From contig JAHQVM010000119.1 in NCBI GenBank assembly GCA_019634365.1, forward strand, positions 1 to 64,000: a stretch of 64,000 nt of DNA, given 5' to 3'. The notes below the pieces were generated by a model. That model was not told where the DNA came from. It ran no database searches and saw only the letters and a program-made list of their open reading frames with translations. The translations under genes were made by a program, and so were the position numbers. Shown here piece after piece: positions 52,335-61,252 of the stretch; within the stretch, counting starts at the first letter, position 1; every line of letters starts with the position of its first letter. This DNA is from Flavobacteriaceae bacterium (GTDB taxonomy: Bacteria > Bacteroidota > Bacteroidia > Flavobacteriales > Flavobacteriaceae).

Positions 52335-52416
52335 ACTTATGTAGCAATCAGGTTGTTATACGCCCCAAACGTAGTAATCTGGCAAAAAGGAGCGGAGCCC
52401 CAACCGCTTCTTTTTT
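52335..52416 (+). ncRNA. candidate small RNA 2 (about 82 nt) with CCCCAAA-loop hairpin and terminator
   Basis: It starts about 7 nt after a perfect promoter. Hairpin UACG (52359-52362), loop CCCCAAA, CGUA (52370-52373); then the terminator stem AAGGAGCGG (52387-52395)/CCGCTTCTT (52404-52412) with loop AGCCCCAA and a T run. Shared blocks with small RNA 1 (AGGTT, the CCCCAA loop, GTA-TAA) suggest a common origin. The terminator also works on the minus strand for the ABC exporter gene. Confidence 0.62.
52384..52416. terminator. bidirectional terminator of small RNA 2 and of the ABC exporter gene
   Basis: The stem AAGGAGCGG/CCGCTTCTT with one G-U pair is bounded by As on the left and Ts on the right, so either transcript ends in a U tract. 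On the minus strand it begins about 5 nt after the ABC exporter stop codon. Confidence 0.85.
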
Positions 52417-52420
52417 GTTT

Positions 52421-54247
52421 TTAGGCTAACGACTGCATTTCTACCAAACTGTGATACACACCTTTTCTAGCCAGTAATTCCTGGTGTTTGCCTTGCTCTA
52501 CGATCTTTCCTTTGGATAGTACTACGATCGAATCTGCGTTTTGTATGGTAGATAGTCGGTGGGCAATGACCACAGAGGTACGGTTCTGCATCATCTTTTC
52601 AAGTGCATCCTGTACCAAACGCTCACTTTCGGTATCCAATGCAGAAGTTGCCTCATCCAAAATCATGATGGGCGGATTCTTTAAAACGGCCCGCGCAATG
52701 CTTAAACGCTGCTTTTGACCTCCACTTAATTTGTTTCCACTATCACCTACATTGGTATCAATACCCTCTGGTAAATCCTTCACGAATTCCCAAGCATTGG
52801 CCACCTTTAAGGCGGCGATGATCTCCTCATCAGTTGCTGTTTCATTGGCCACCAATAAATTCCCTTTAACCGTATCATTAAAAAGAATGGAATCCTGCGT
52901 AACCAATCCCAAGAGTGCCCTGAGGGAAAACTGTGTAATCTGCTTTATATCTTTGCCGTCGATTTCAATAGCCCCTTTGTTTACATCGTAGAAGCGGGTC
53001 AATAAATTGGCAATGGTACTTTTTCCGCTTCCACTTTGACCTACCAAGGCAACGGTATGTCCTTTGGGTACAGCTAAGTTAAAATCCTCCAAAACCCATT
53101 CATCTTCATACTTAAAGGAGATGTTTTTGATGTCGATCTTGTTTTCGAACTGCTCTTTGTTCTCGGCATTGGGCAGATCTTGAATGGATGATTGTGTTTC
53201 CAGAATTTCCAACACCCTTTCGGCAGCGGCATTCCCTTTCTTAACACCATAGCTGGCCTTACTCATAGCCTTTGCGGGTGTTAGAATGTTATACGCCAAT
53301 CCCATATAGGCAATGAAGTCACTCCCATCCAAAGTTTGGTCTATTAACACCATGCGTCCTCCATACCACAGTAAAATGGCAATTACCACAATTCCTAAAA
53401 ACTCACTGGTAGGTGAGGCAAGGTTCTGTCTATTGTATAAGGAGTTGGAGTACTTATAGAAGGATTGGGTAGACTTTCGGAATTTTCCTCCAAAGATCTT
53501 TTCGGCATTAAATCCCTTGATGATCTTCAATCCTCCCAAGGTTTCCTCCAAAATGGATAAAAAGGTTCCCTGTTCTTTTTGAACCCGGTCAGAATGCTTC
53601 TTCAAGGATTTCCCGATTCTTGAAATGATAAAACCTGAAATCGGTATAAATATGAAGACAAAAAGTGTTAGTTCAGCACTAATGAACAACATCATTCCAA
53701 TGGTGAAGATAATGGTGAGGGGTTCCCTAACGATCAATTCCAAGATGGAAAGGAAGGAATGCTGGATCTCCAATACATCGGTCCCGATACGCGCCATGAC
53801 GTCCCCTTTCCGTTTTTCGGAAAAGAAGGAAACCGGTAAGTCTATGATTTTCTGATAGAGTTCATTCCGCAAATCTTTCAGCACACCATTCTTCAAAAAG
53901 GTAATAAAGAAATTGGCCAAATACCGGAATACATTTTTCAATAAAAACAGAACGATGACCAAGGCAATCACGATGATGAGTGCTTTGGAAGGATCATTCA
54001 GGGAATAGTCCTGTATTTGCCAGGCCAAATAGTCTTTATAATAGTCCTTGGCCGAAGATAATCCGCTATAAACGGGTTCTTGAAGAACCTCGCCCTTGTT
54101 TTTCTGAAACAGAACATCTAGCATGGGTATCAACGCCACAAAGGAAAGGGCGCTGAACAATGCATAGAAAATGTTACAGATGATATTCAGTACCCCAAAC
54201 TTTTTATAAGGAAGGGCGAACCGAATTATTTTTTTGAAATAGTTCAC
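52421..54247 (-). CDS. ABC exporter, fused permease and ATPase (MsbA-like)
   Basis: 608 aa from a GTG at 54247 that overlaps the mutase stop (TAGTG). The six-helix transmembrane domain covers about 15-330. The nucleotide-binding domain (370-608) has Walker A GQSGSGKST (403-411), signature LSGGQKQR, Walker B MILDEATSALD and the switch H in VVIAHRLSTI. It is a half-transporter that works as a dimer. Lipid A flipping (MsbA) or lipid/peptide export is the family range. The neighbouring GT2 and phosphohexomutase favour an envelope lipid or glycan substrate, but this is inference. Confidence 0.92.
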   Translation of the reverse strand: MNYFKKIIRFALPYKKFGVLNIICNIFYALFSALSFVALIPMLDVLFQKNKGEVLQEPVYSGLSSAKDYYKDYLAWQIQDYSLNDPSKALIIVIALVIVLFLLKNVFRYLANFFITFLKNGVLKDLRNELYQKIIDLPVSFFSEKRKGDVMARIGTDVLEIQHSFLSILELIVREPLTIIFTIGMMLFISAELTLFVFIFIPISGFIISRIGKSLKKHSDRVQKEQGTFLSILEETLGGLKIIKGFNAEKIFGGKFRKSTQSFYKYSNSLYNRQNLASPTSEFLGIVVIAILLWYGGRMVLIDQTLDGSDFIAYMGLAYNILTPAKAMSKASYGVKKGNAAAERVLEILETQSSIQDLPNAENKEQFENKIDIKNISFKYEDEWVLEDFNLAVPKGHTVALVGQSGSGKSTIANLLTRFYDVNKGAIEIDGKDIKQITQFSLRALLGLVTQDSILFNDTVKGNLLVANETATDEEIIAALKVANAWEFVKDLPEGIDTNVGDSGNKLSGGQKQRLSIARAVLKNPPIMILDEATSALDTESERLVQDALEKMMQNRTSVVIAHRLSTIQNADSIVVLSKGKIVEQGKHQELLARKGVYHSLVEMQSLA

Positions 54248-55950
54248 TAATTAAGGTTTAGATCCGCTAGGATAGATTCAATTTTTCCAGGAAGTTGCTC
54301 CGGATCCGATCCCTGGACACTCATATAGAACTTAATCTTGGGCTCTGTTCCACTCGGTCGGGCGGCTATTTTGCTACCACCATCGGTATAATAAATAAGT
54401 ACGTTGGACTTGGGGATATCGATGGTTTCTTCAGTTCCTACAACAATATCTTTTCTAGTGCTCATTTGATAATCTTCAAAACAGATCACCTTTTCACCAC
54501 CCAATTCAGCAGGTGGGTTTTCCCTCAATCCTTTTAAGGTGTTGGCAATCTCTTCAGCCCCTTTTTTCCCTTTTTTCACTAGGGAGACCAAATGTTCCTG
54601 GTAGTACCCGTATTGATTATACAATTCTTGTAGGTATTCGAACATACTGCTGCCAGCTGCTTTTTTCTGTGCAGCAATTTCACAGGCCAATAGGGTAGAA
54701 GTGACGGCATCCTTATCACGTACAAAGTCGCCTACCATAAATCCGAAACTTTCTTCACCGCCGCCCACAAAATTTTCTTGAGGGAAATCCTTGACCATTT
54801 TGGCAATCCATTTAAATCCAGTAAGACCTTCACGGTATCTCACGCCATAGTCCTCAACAATTTTCTTTAACATGGGTGTGGACACAATGGTAGAAGCCAT
54901 AAAGGTGCTAGCGTTTATTTTTCCGCTTTTTTTCCATTGTTCCAATAAAAAATGCGACTTGACTACCATGGCCTGATTTCCGTTGAGTAGTGTCATTTCG
55001 CCTAGGTTGTTGCGCACGGCAATCCCCAATCGATCGCTATCAGGGTCGGTTCCTATAACAATATCAGCACCTTCTTTTTCTGCAATTTCCATGGCCATTT
55101 TTAAGGCTTCAGGCTCCTCTGGATTAGGAGATTCTACAGTTGGGAAATCTCCATCGGGTTCAGCTTGCGCTTCCACGACCGTCACATGCTGGTAACCGGC
55201 TTGTTTCAAAACCCTTGGAATCATCGTTACCGAAGTCCCGTGCAAGGGCGTGAATACGATCTTTAATCCATCCTTGCTAGCCTGAGGGGTGTCGAAACTT
55301 CCATTTTCAACAGCGGCATTGGCAAAGGCGTTGTCCACATCCGTATCGATAAGACTAATAAGACCTTCTTGCGCTTCAAAATTAATATCGGCATAGTCCA
55401 ATGCATTGATTTCTTGGATGATTTCTGCATCTTGCGGCGGTACCAATTGGCCACCATCCTGCCAATATACTTTGTAGCCATTATATTCCGGTGGATTATG
55501 GGACGCGGTAAGTACGATACCACAATGACAATCCAAGTATCGAACCGCGAAAGAGAGTTCTGGTGTGGGTCTTAGCTCTGAGAATAAATAGACCTGAATC
55601 CCATTGGCGGAAAACACATCGGCCACCACTTTTGCCAAGGTATCACTGTTGTGCCTGCAATCGTATGCAATAACCACTTTAAGGTCCTCTCCTGGGAATT
55701 CCTTTTTCAGGTATTGTGAGATTCCCTGGGTGTTCTTTCCTAGGGTATATTTGTTAATTCTGTTGTCACCAACACCCATAATGCCACGCATACCGCCTGT
55801 ACCAAATTCCAAGCTCTTGTAGAAGCTATCGTCAAGGGTTTCGCTATCATAGGCAATTAATTCTTTGATGGTATGTTGGGTATCCGAATCGAATATAGGG
55901 GTAAGCCATTTATTGGCCTTTTCCAGAATTTCAGGATCGATGTATCTCAT
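54247..55950 (-). CDS. phospho-sugar mutase (phosphoglucomutase/phosphomannomutase)
   Basis: 567 aa, the long Bacteroidota/Bacillus PgcA-like form of the alpha-D-phosphohexomutase superfamily. Catalytic phosphoserine S150 is in TASHNPPEYNG, the magnesium loop is DPDSDRLG near 305, the sugar-binding loop GGGEESFGF, and the phosphate-binding C-terminal RPSGTEPKIKFY. It interconverts hexose 1- and 6-phosphates for cell-wall and glycan precursors. It is coupled to the ABC exporter by a one-base overlap. A -7-like TAATTTTG lies about 35 nt upstream at 55983-55990 (minus). Confidence 0.93.
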   Translation of the reverse strand: MRYIDPEILEKANKWLTPIFDSDTQHTIKELIAYDSETLDDSFYKSLEFGTGGMRGIMGVGDNRINKYTLGKNTQGISQYLKKEFPGEDLKVVIAYDCRHNSDTLAKVVADVFSANGIQVYLFSELRPTPELSFAVRYLDCHCGIVLTASHNPPEYNGYKVYWQDGGQLVPPQDAEIIQEINALDYADINFEAQEGLISLIDTDVDNAFANAAVENGSFDTPQASKDGLKIVFTPLHGTSVTMIPRVLKQAGYQHVTVVEAQAEPDGDFPTVESPNPEEPEALKMAMEIAEKEGADIVIGTDPDSDRLGIAVRNNLGEMTLLNGNQAMVVKSHFLLEQWKKSGKINASTFMASTIVSTPMLKKIVEDYGVRYREGLTGFKWIAKMVKDFPQENFVGGGEESFGFMVGDFVRDKDAVTSTLLACEIAAQKKAAGSSMFEYLQELYNQYGYYQEHLVSLVKKGKKGAEEIANTLKGLRENPPAELGGEKVICFEDYQMSTRKDIVVGTEETIDIPKSNVLIYYTDGGSKIAARPSGTEPKIKFYMSVQGSDPEQLPGKIESILADLNLN

Positions 55951-56003
55951 AGGTTTTATAAAGTCCCGTAGGTTGTTGGGCGCAAAATTACGGATAATTG
56001 GAA

Positions 56004-56957
56004 TTATTCTTCCGCGTTTAGCACTTCTTTAATAATATAGTTGCTTCCGCTTTTTTTGGTCCTCAGTATTAATTCGCCGAGAAAGCCTGCTACGAAGAAT
56101 TGACTTCCCAAAATCATTGCGGTGAGGGCAAGGTAGAACTGTGGACGTTGTGTAATGAGTCTTCCTTCTGGGTTCAGGAATAGTTTGTCAATCCCCAAGT
56201 ACAGGGCAAAGCAAAACCCAATCAACAGTATGATGGCTCCCCAAGCTCCAAAAAAATGCATGGGTCGCTTCCCAAAACGTGAGAGGAAGGAGATGGTAAT
56301 TAAATCCAGAAAACCTCTCACAAAGCGCTCCATCCCGAACTTTGTTTTACCGTATTTACGGGCTTGGTGCTGCACCACTTTTTCCCCAATGTGATTAAAA
56401 CCGGCACTCTTGGCCAATACGGGTATGTATCGGTGCATTTCCCCGGTGACTTCAATCGTTTTAATAACGATATTCTTATAGGCCTTCAATCCACAATTGA
56501 AATCGTGCAGTTTCACTTTTGAAGTTTTGCGGGCTGCAAAATTGAAGAGTTTGGAAGGGAGGTTCTTTCCAATGACGGGGTCATAGCGTTTCTTTTTCCA
56601 TCCCGATACCAATTCATATCCCTCTTCGGTAATCATGCGGTAGAGCTCTGGGATTTCTTCGGGATTGTCCTGAAGATCGGCATCCATGGTAATCACTACA
56701 TCGCCTTCTGCCCGCTCAAATCCCGCGTGCAAAGCTTGGGATTTTCCAAAGTTTTTTAAAAAACGAATGCCTTTTACATTCGAATCCTTTTCTGAAAGTT
56801 CTTGAATGACCTTCCAAGAGCTGTCGGTGCTGCCATCGTCTATGAATAGGATTTCATACAAAAAACCATTGGACTGCATCACTTGTGCAATCCAATGGTG
56901 TAATTCTTGTAAGGATTCTTCTTCGTTAAGAAGGGGAATAACGATGGATAGATCCAT
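56004..56957 (-). CDS. family 2 glycosyltransferase (DPM1/ArnC-like) with two C-terminal membrane helices
   Basis: 317 aa. The GT-A domain (1-215) begins MDLSIVIPLLNEEESL, with FIDDGSTDSSW (nucleotide binding) and the metal motif MDADLQDNPEEI near 91-102. Two transmembrane helices follow (about 232-255 and 268-292), the layout of undecaprenyl- or dolichyl-phosphate glycosyltransferases such as ArnC and GtrB. It probably loads a sugar onto a polyprenyl phosphate at the inner membrane. It starts 3 nt after the DUF4199 gene. Confidence 0.92.
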   Translation of the reverse strand: MDLSIVIPLLNEEESLQELHHWIAQVMQSNGFLYEILFIDDGSTDSSWKVIQELSEKDSNVKGIRFLKNFGKSQALHAGFERAEGDVVITMDADLQDNPEEIPELYRMITEEGYELVSGWKKKRYDPVIGKNLPSKLFNFAARKTSKVKLHDFNCGLKAYKNIVIKTIEVTGEMHRYIPVLAKSAGFNHIGEKVVQHQARKYGKTKFGMERFVRGFLDLITISFLSRFGKRPMHFFGAWGAIILLIGFCFALYLGIDKLFLNPEGRLITQRPQFYLALTAMILGSQFFVAGFLGELILRTKKSGSNYIIKEVLNAEE

Positions 56958-56960
56958 AGA

Positions 56961-57503
56961 TTATGCTAGCTCGTTTGGGTTCTTTTTCTTCATGATCAAG
57001 GCGATCAACAAGCCGAAAACTGAATAAAATGCCAATTGAATAAAGAATCCTTGAATCAGGTTTCCAATGGCATAATTGTTCTTTCCTTCCATTTCGGCAA
57101 GTGCCTTGTCTATTTCCGTTTCCGGAGCACCAAAGCTACGCATCATATCCCGGGTAACCTCAATTATTTGCTCATTCAAGTATTCTGCAGCACCCGGATC
57201 GACCAAATTGAAAATGACTATACTTACCACAACGCTAATTAAGAGCCCAATGGCGATGGTGATGAAGTAGGACGTAAAGGCGTCTTTAAATGAAATAAAG
57301 CCTCCAAGCAGCGATTTCGACTTGGCAACGGACACGATGCCCATTCCCAAAGCCATAAAAAATATTAGAAAGCCTAACCACCATTTTGTGAGGGTTTCTA
57401 AGCTAACCGCATATAAAATAGCTGTAATACCCGCCAATATAGCACCGAATATTAAGCCATAGTTAGTTGCACTCTTTTTAAAAGAAACAGTCGAATTGTC
57501 CAT
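56961..57503 (-). CDS. DUF4199 membrane protein
   Basis: 180 aa with four predicted transmembrane helices (about 12-31, 38-60, 75-98, 150-170) and a short amphipathic region between the third and fourth. This is the DUF4199 pattern (GGFISFKDAFTSYF just before the third helix). Very common in Flavobacteriia, usually next to a DPM-like glycosyltransferase as here. Function unknown; an accessory role to the glycosyltransferase is a guess from conserved context. Confidence 0.87.
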   Translation of the reverse strand: MDNSTVSFKKSATNYGLIFGAILAGITAILYAVSLETLTKWWLGFLIFFMALGMGIVSVAKSKSLLGGFISFKDAFTSYFITIAIGLLISVVVSIVIFNLVDPGAAEYLNEQIIEVTRDMMRSFGAPETEIDKALAEMEGKNNYAIGNLIQGFFIQLAFYSVFGLLIALIMKKKNPNELA

Positions 57504-57593
57504 AGTTTGTATGTTTTTGGTTTGTTAGGTTAGTAAACAAAAGTAAGAAAATGTTACGAGGCGGTACTTTTCCTTCAAAAAAATAAAGAAAGT

Positions 57594-57624
57594 ATTGTTC
57601 GTTTATAAATAATGCTTAAATTTG
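57594..57624 (+). promoter_or_regulatory. promoter of the ribosomal protein L31 gene
   Basis: ATTG (57594-57597), 19 nt, TAAATTTG (57617-57624): a near-perfect Bacteroidota promoter. Transcription starts near 57631, giving a leader of about 30 nt before the ATG at 57662. Confidence 0.72.
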
Positions 57625-57661
57625 CACACTCAAAATTTGAGGAGTTAAAACTAATAAGACG

Positions 57662-57913
57662 ATGAGAAAAGGAATACACCCAGAGAATTACAGATTGGTA
57701 GCATTCAAAGATATGTCTAATGACGATGTGTTTATTACCAAGTCTACAGCCAATACAAAAGAGACTTTAGAAGTAGATGGTGTTGAGTATCCTTTGGTTA
57801 AATTGGAGATCTCAAGAACGTCTCACCCTTTCTATACAGGAAAGTCGAAGTTGATCGATACTGCAGGACGTATCGACAAGTTCAAGAACAAGTATGCCAA
57901 GTTCAAAAAATAA
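57662..57913 (+). CDS. rpmE2: 50S ribosomal protein L31, type B (zinc-free form)
   Basis: 83 aa. [28 protein letters not shown] and [31 protein letters not shown] are the type B L31 pattern. No CxxC zinc ribbon is present, the difference from type A. It belongs to the large ribosomal subunit and forms an inter-subunit bridge. It has its own promoter and a strong terminator 37 nt after its stop. In Bacteroidota this is normally the only L31 gene, so it is probably essential. Confidence 0.96.
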   Translation: MRKGIHPENYRLVAFKDMSNDDVFITKSTANTKETLEVDGVEYPLVKLEISRTSHPFYTGKSKLIDTAGRIDKFKNKYAKFKK

Positions 57914-57950
57914 GCTGCGAAAAAGAAACTTATTTTTCACAATATGTAAG

Positions 57951-57978
57951 AGCCTTCGATTTATCGAGGGCTTTTTTT
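57951..57978 (+). terminator. terminator of the L31 gene
   Basis: AGCCTTCGAT pairs with ATCGAGGGCT, one G-U pair, followed by seven Ts. The L31 gene is therefore separate from the GlmU-like gene that starts at 58007. Confidence 0.88.
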
Positions 57979-58006
57979 ATGTAGCTTTAGACCATAATTT
58001 AGATTC

Positions 58007-59182
58007 ATGAATTATATTCTTTTCGACGGTAGCGTCCGTAATCAATTACTGCCATTTACCTTCACACGTCCCGTGGCCGATATCCGTATCGGAATCATGA
58101 CCATTCGGGAGAAATGGGAGCACGTGCTGGGATATGCTACCACCACCGTAACCGAGGACTATCTCACCGAACGCTACCCTATGGTAGAGATGGACCAAAA
58201 TATATTGATCAACGCTTCTTTTTTGCCTTCAGACAATTTGGCGAAATTGGTAGCAGGACTCACCGAAAATCAAGCCGTGTTCTTTGATGATGAACCCATT
58301 GCTTTTTTTGCTTCGGAAGGACAGGAAGTAGTGTTCGATGAGTACGACATCATTCAATATTCTTATGACGATGTAATTAGGGTAGAACATACCTGGGATA
58401 TTTTCAGTAAGAACCACCAAGCCATTGAAAGGGATTTCGCATGGTTGACCAAGGATAAAACCTCACAGCCTATCCCCGATGATGTTATGGCCTACAACAA
58501 GGATCAAATCTTTATTGAGGAAGGAGCCGTACTTCATCATTGTTCCTTGAATGCCTCCCAAGGTCCTATTTACATAGGAAAGAATTCCGAAATCATGGAA
58601 GGTTCATTCATCCGTGGCCCTTTTGCCCTCTGCGAGGGTGCCACCGTGAAGATGGGATCTAAAATCTACACGGGTACCACCATAGGACCTTTCAGCAAGG
58701 CTGGGGGAGAGATTAATAATTCGGTATTGTTTGGGTATTCCAACAAAGGACACGATGGATTTATGGGGAACAGTGTGTTAGGGGAATGGTGCAATTGGGG
58801 TGCAGACACCAATAATAGTAACTTAAAAAACAACTATGCGCCCGTTCGGTTATGGGATTATGAAACCGAAGGTTTTGCCAAGACTGGATTGCAATTTTGT
58901 GGCCTAATGATGGGAGATCACAGTAAATGTGGGATCAATACCATGTTCAATACCGGAACGGTCGTTGGAGTGAGCGCTAATATCTATGGCGGCGGATTTC
59001 CACGAAATTTCATCCCCAGTTTTAGTTGGGGAGGATCTTCGGGAATGACAACCTACAAAACCAATAAGGCCTTTGAGACAGCTAAAGTCGTAATGAAACG
59101 AAGGGGCATTGAGTTCACAGAAACCGATGCCAAAATCCTGGAGCATATTTTCGAGGAGACGGCTCAATGGCGCAGGGATTAA
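58007..59182 (+). CDS. GlmU-like protein (putative sugar nucleotidyltransferase with left-handed beta-helix)
   Basis: 391 aa. The N-terminal domain (about 1-165) has the start LFDGSVRNQLLPFTFTRPVADIRIG of the Bacteroidota GlmU family, which lacks a clear GxGxRM nucleotide loop. The C-terminal domain (about 168-380) is a left-handed beta-helix with hexapeptide turns (IYIGKNSEIMEGSFIRGPFALCEGATVKMG). It may be an acetyl- or sugar-phosphate transferase in amino-sugar nucleotide synthesis. A weak TAGCTTTA at 57982-57989 is the only promoter-like signal. Its 3' end converges closely on the small membrane protein at 59194 with no terminator between. Confidence 0.87.
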   Translation: MNYILFDGSVRNQLLPFTFTRPVADIRIGIMTIREKWEHVLGYATTTVTEDYLTERYPMVEMDQNILINASFLPSDNLAKLVAGLTENQAVFFDDEPIAFFASEGQEVVFDEYDIIQYSYDDVIRVEHTWDIFSKNHQAIERDFAWLTKDKTSQPIPDDVMAYNKDQIFIEEGAVLHHCSLNASQGPIYIGKNSEIMEGSFIRGPFALCEGATVKMGSKIYTGTTIGPFSKAGGEINNSVLFGYSNKGHDGFMGNSVLGEWCNWGADTNNSNLKNNYAPVRLWDYETEGFAKTGLQFCGLMMGDHSKCGINTMFNTGTVVGVSANIYGGGFPRNFIPSFSWGGSSGMTTYKTNKAFETAKVVMKRRGIEFTETDAKILEHIFEETAQWRRD

Positions 59183-59193
59183 TGCACAATTAT

Positions 59194-59505
59194 CTATTGA
59201 AAAGTCGGAGAACTCCAAATATCAAAATCAATTTGATTCCAAAGGAGAAGGAAACTTAGTATTAAAACTATGGTAAGCAGGCCAATGAAGATACCAAAAC
59301 GGATTCTTTTCCTTCGGGCTTCTTTCTTCTTGGCAAACTGCTCCTTCTGAAATTCTGCATAAGCCAGCAGATCCATTTGTTTGTGATCCACGAACTCACC
59401 GTACCCTCCATTGGTAGTCGAAAGATCTAACTCATGGAGTCGCTTTCGCTCACTTTTCTGCTGGCGATTAAACTTAAGGGTCGAAATCATTTGCTGCGTT
59501 CCCAT
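59194..59505 (-). CDS. small single-pass membrane protein of unknown function
   Basis: 103 aa, or 98 from the second ATG (MISTLKF). A basic, charged N-terminal half (KFNRQQKSERKRLHELDLSTTNGGYGEFVDHKQ) is followed by a K/R-rich amphipathic stretch (about 54-68) and one transmembrane helix (about 70-90), with a short outside tail. I recall similar conserved Flavobacteriia proteins but no function. Cytoplasmic N-terminus predicted by the positive-inside rule. Confidence 0.72.
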   Translation of the reverse strand: MGTQQMISTLKFNRQQKSERKRLHELDLSTTNGGYGEFVDHKQMDLLAYAEFQKEQFAKKKEARRKRIRFGIFIGLLTIVLILSFLLLWNQIDFDIWSSPTFQ

Positions 59506-59573
59506 AATCGAAGATTTACTATATGAGTCGCTAAATGTTAAAGAAATGTTACAAATATCTGGTTAGCGTAGTA

Positions 59574-61193
59574 CTAGCGGTTCTTTCTCACCCTCTTCAG
59601 GAATAGAAAATTCTGGGGATTGATGCCCAAACCATCCACATTTTTGCTTACAAAACGAATGGCCATATCGTAATACAACGGCACCATGGGGGCTTCAACC
59701 ACCAAGAGTGAATCCATTTGGGTATACAGGAGTTTTCGTTGTTCAATATCAGTCACATAGAGGGCTTCTTTGTACAGGCTGTCTATGGTTTCGTTTCGGT
59801 AATGGGTATAATTTGGACCGTTAGGGGTAAAATTGGGACTGTAGAATAGTGAGAGGTAGTTCTCTGCATCGGGGTAATCGGCTACCCAACTTGCCCTGAA
59901 AACATCCAATTCGCCACTGCTTTTCATTTGCCGCAGGGTAGAAGGTGGCATAACATCAACGGTCACTTTTATACCAATTTTCTCCAATTCGCGCTGCACA
60001 TACTCGCAGATATCCAAATATTGACTGTTGGTTCCAATTACAATCTCTGGATCTGCATCACCAGATTCCTGTATGTATTGCTTTACCAATTGCCTTGCCT
60101 TTTCGGGCTGGTAGGTGTAACCTTCAATATAATCGAATCCAGGCAATCCCATGGGGATAAATCCGTGCTCTGCAGGGATACCCATTCCATTTCTAAGATA
60201 GGTGATCATTTTTTGGCGATCGAATCCGTAATTAACGGCTTGTCGTAAGTAACGTGATTGTATTTCTGGGGTATCGGCCCCCAAAAAGAACCCTAAGTAT
60301 TCTGTGTTGAGGTAGGGTGTGGTCATGAGCTGTACACGATCCTTGTACTTCTCCTGAAGCTGGCCAGTCGTTGTTAAGATCTCGTCTTTGTACGAATTAT
60401 CCAATCCCGAAATAAAATCAATCTTACCTTGCGCAAATTGAAGGAATTCACTCTGCTTGTCGGGTAAGAAGGTGATAGCAACTGCTTCCAAATAGGGGAG
60501 CGGAATGCCTTCTTCATCTTTTTCAAAATACAGCGGGTTTTTTCTGAAAACCAACTTCACATTCTCTTCCCATAATTTAAACTGAAACGGTCCCGTCCCT
60601 ACGGGATGGCTGCGAAATTCATTTCCATAGAATTCCACAGCTTCCTTGGGCACCACGGAGCAGTAACGCATAGAAAGCAATCCCAAAAACGCAGGAAAAG
60701 GTTGTTTTAACTGGATAGTAAAAGTAGTGTCGTTTTCAGCAAGGAAATGATCTACATTACTCAACACCCAACTTCCTGGGGAGGCTACTTGCGGATCCAA
60801 GAGCCTATTAAAACTGTATTCGAAGTCATGGGCCGTTACAGTCCTTGTGCTATCGGTTCCGAAAGCTTCGTTTTTGTGAAAATACGCATCGTCCCTTAAA
60901 AAGAATTGGTAGGTAAGAGTAGTGTCGTTGATTTCCCATCGTTTGGCGATATCGGGTTGAATATTGAGGGAATCGTCCAATTGCACCAATCCGTTGAACA
61001 ATTGATTCGAGGGCCAAATATTTTGAGGATTCCTAGCAAAAGCTGGATCCAAGGAGCTAATATTGCTGTGTTCGTTATAGCGGAAAACCAAGTGGTCCCG
61101 GTCTTCTGTTTTGGAGTCATTGCAGGAAACGAACATCGTGAAACTGCAAATAACTGAAAGAAAGTAAATTAAGTTTGTTTTTTGTGTAATCAT
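59574..61193 (-). CDS. extracellular solute-binding protein family 5 (peptide-type) lipoprotein
   Basis: 539 aa from the ATG at 61193; the longer frame to 61262 would overlap the divergent MtaB start and its promoter. The lipobox FVSC ends at C24. Family 5 periplasmic-binding fold: FRYNEHSNISSLDPAFARNPQNIWPSNQLFNGLVQLDDS near the N-terminus, the SYxFTLRDDVyF-like TYQFFLRDDAYFH and the C-terminal LLVVEAPMVPLYYDM. It binds oligopeptides, dipeptides or nickel-type ligands and hands them to an ABC importer, but no permease or ATPase genes are adjacent, so the cognate transporter is elsewhere. Confidence 0.9.
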   Translation of the reverse strand: MITQKTNLIYFLSVICSFTMFVSCNDSKTEDRDHLVFRYNEHSNISSLDPAFARNPQNIWPSNQLFNGLVQLDDSLNIQPDIAKRWEINDTTLTYQFFLRDDAYFHKNEAFGTDSTRTVTAHDFEYSFNRLLDPQVASPGSWVLSNVDHFLAENDTTFTIQLKQPFPAFLGLLSMRYCSVVPKEAVEFYGNEFRSHPVGTGPFQFKLWEENVKLVFRKNPLYFEKDEEGIPLPYLEAVAITFLPDKQSEFLQFAQGKIDFISGLDNSYKDEILTTTGQLQEKYKDRVQLMTTPYLNTEYLGFFLGADTPEIQSRYLRQAVNYGFDRQKMITYLRNGMGIPAEHGFIPMGLPGFDYIEGYTYQPEKARQLVKQYIQESGDADPEIVIGTNSQYLDICEYVQRELEKIGIKVTVDVMPPSTLRQMKSSGELDVFRASWVADYPDAENYLSLFYSPNFTPNGPNYTHYRNETIDSLYKEALYVTDIEQRKLLYTQMDSLLVVEAPMVPLYYDMAIRFVSKNVDGLGINPQNFLFLKRVRKNR

Positions 61194-61198
61194 CAACT

Positions 61199-61228
61199 TT
61201 TGGGAACCAATTATACTTTGTATTTTTG
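61199..61228 (+). promoter_or_regulatory. promoter of mtaB
   Basis: TTTG (61199-61202), 18 nt, TATTTTTG (61221-61228). Both elements match the consensus, with the ATG 25 nt downstream. It fills the 59-bp divergent gap with the solute-binding protein gene. Confidence 0.7.
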
Positions 61229-61252
61229 CCTGCCGTTTGCTAAAGTACAAGA

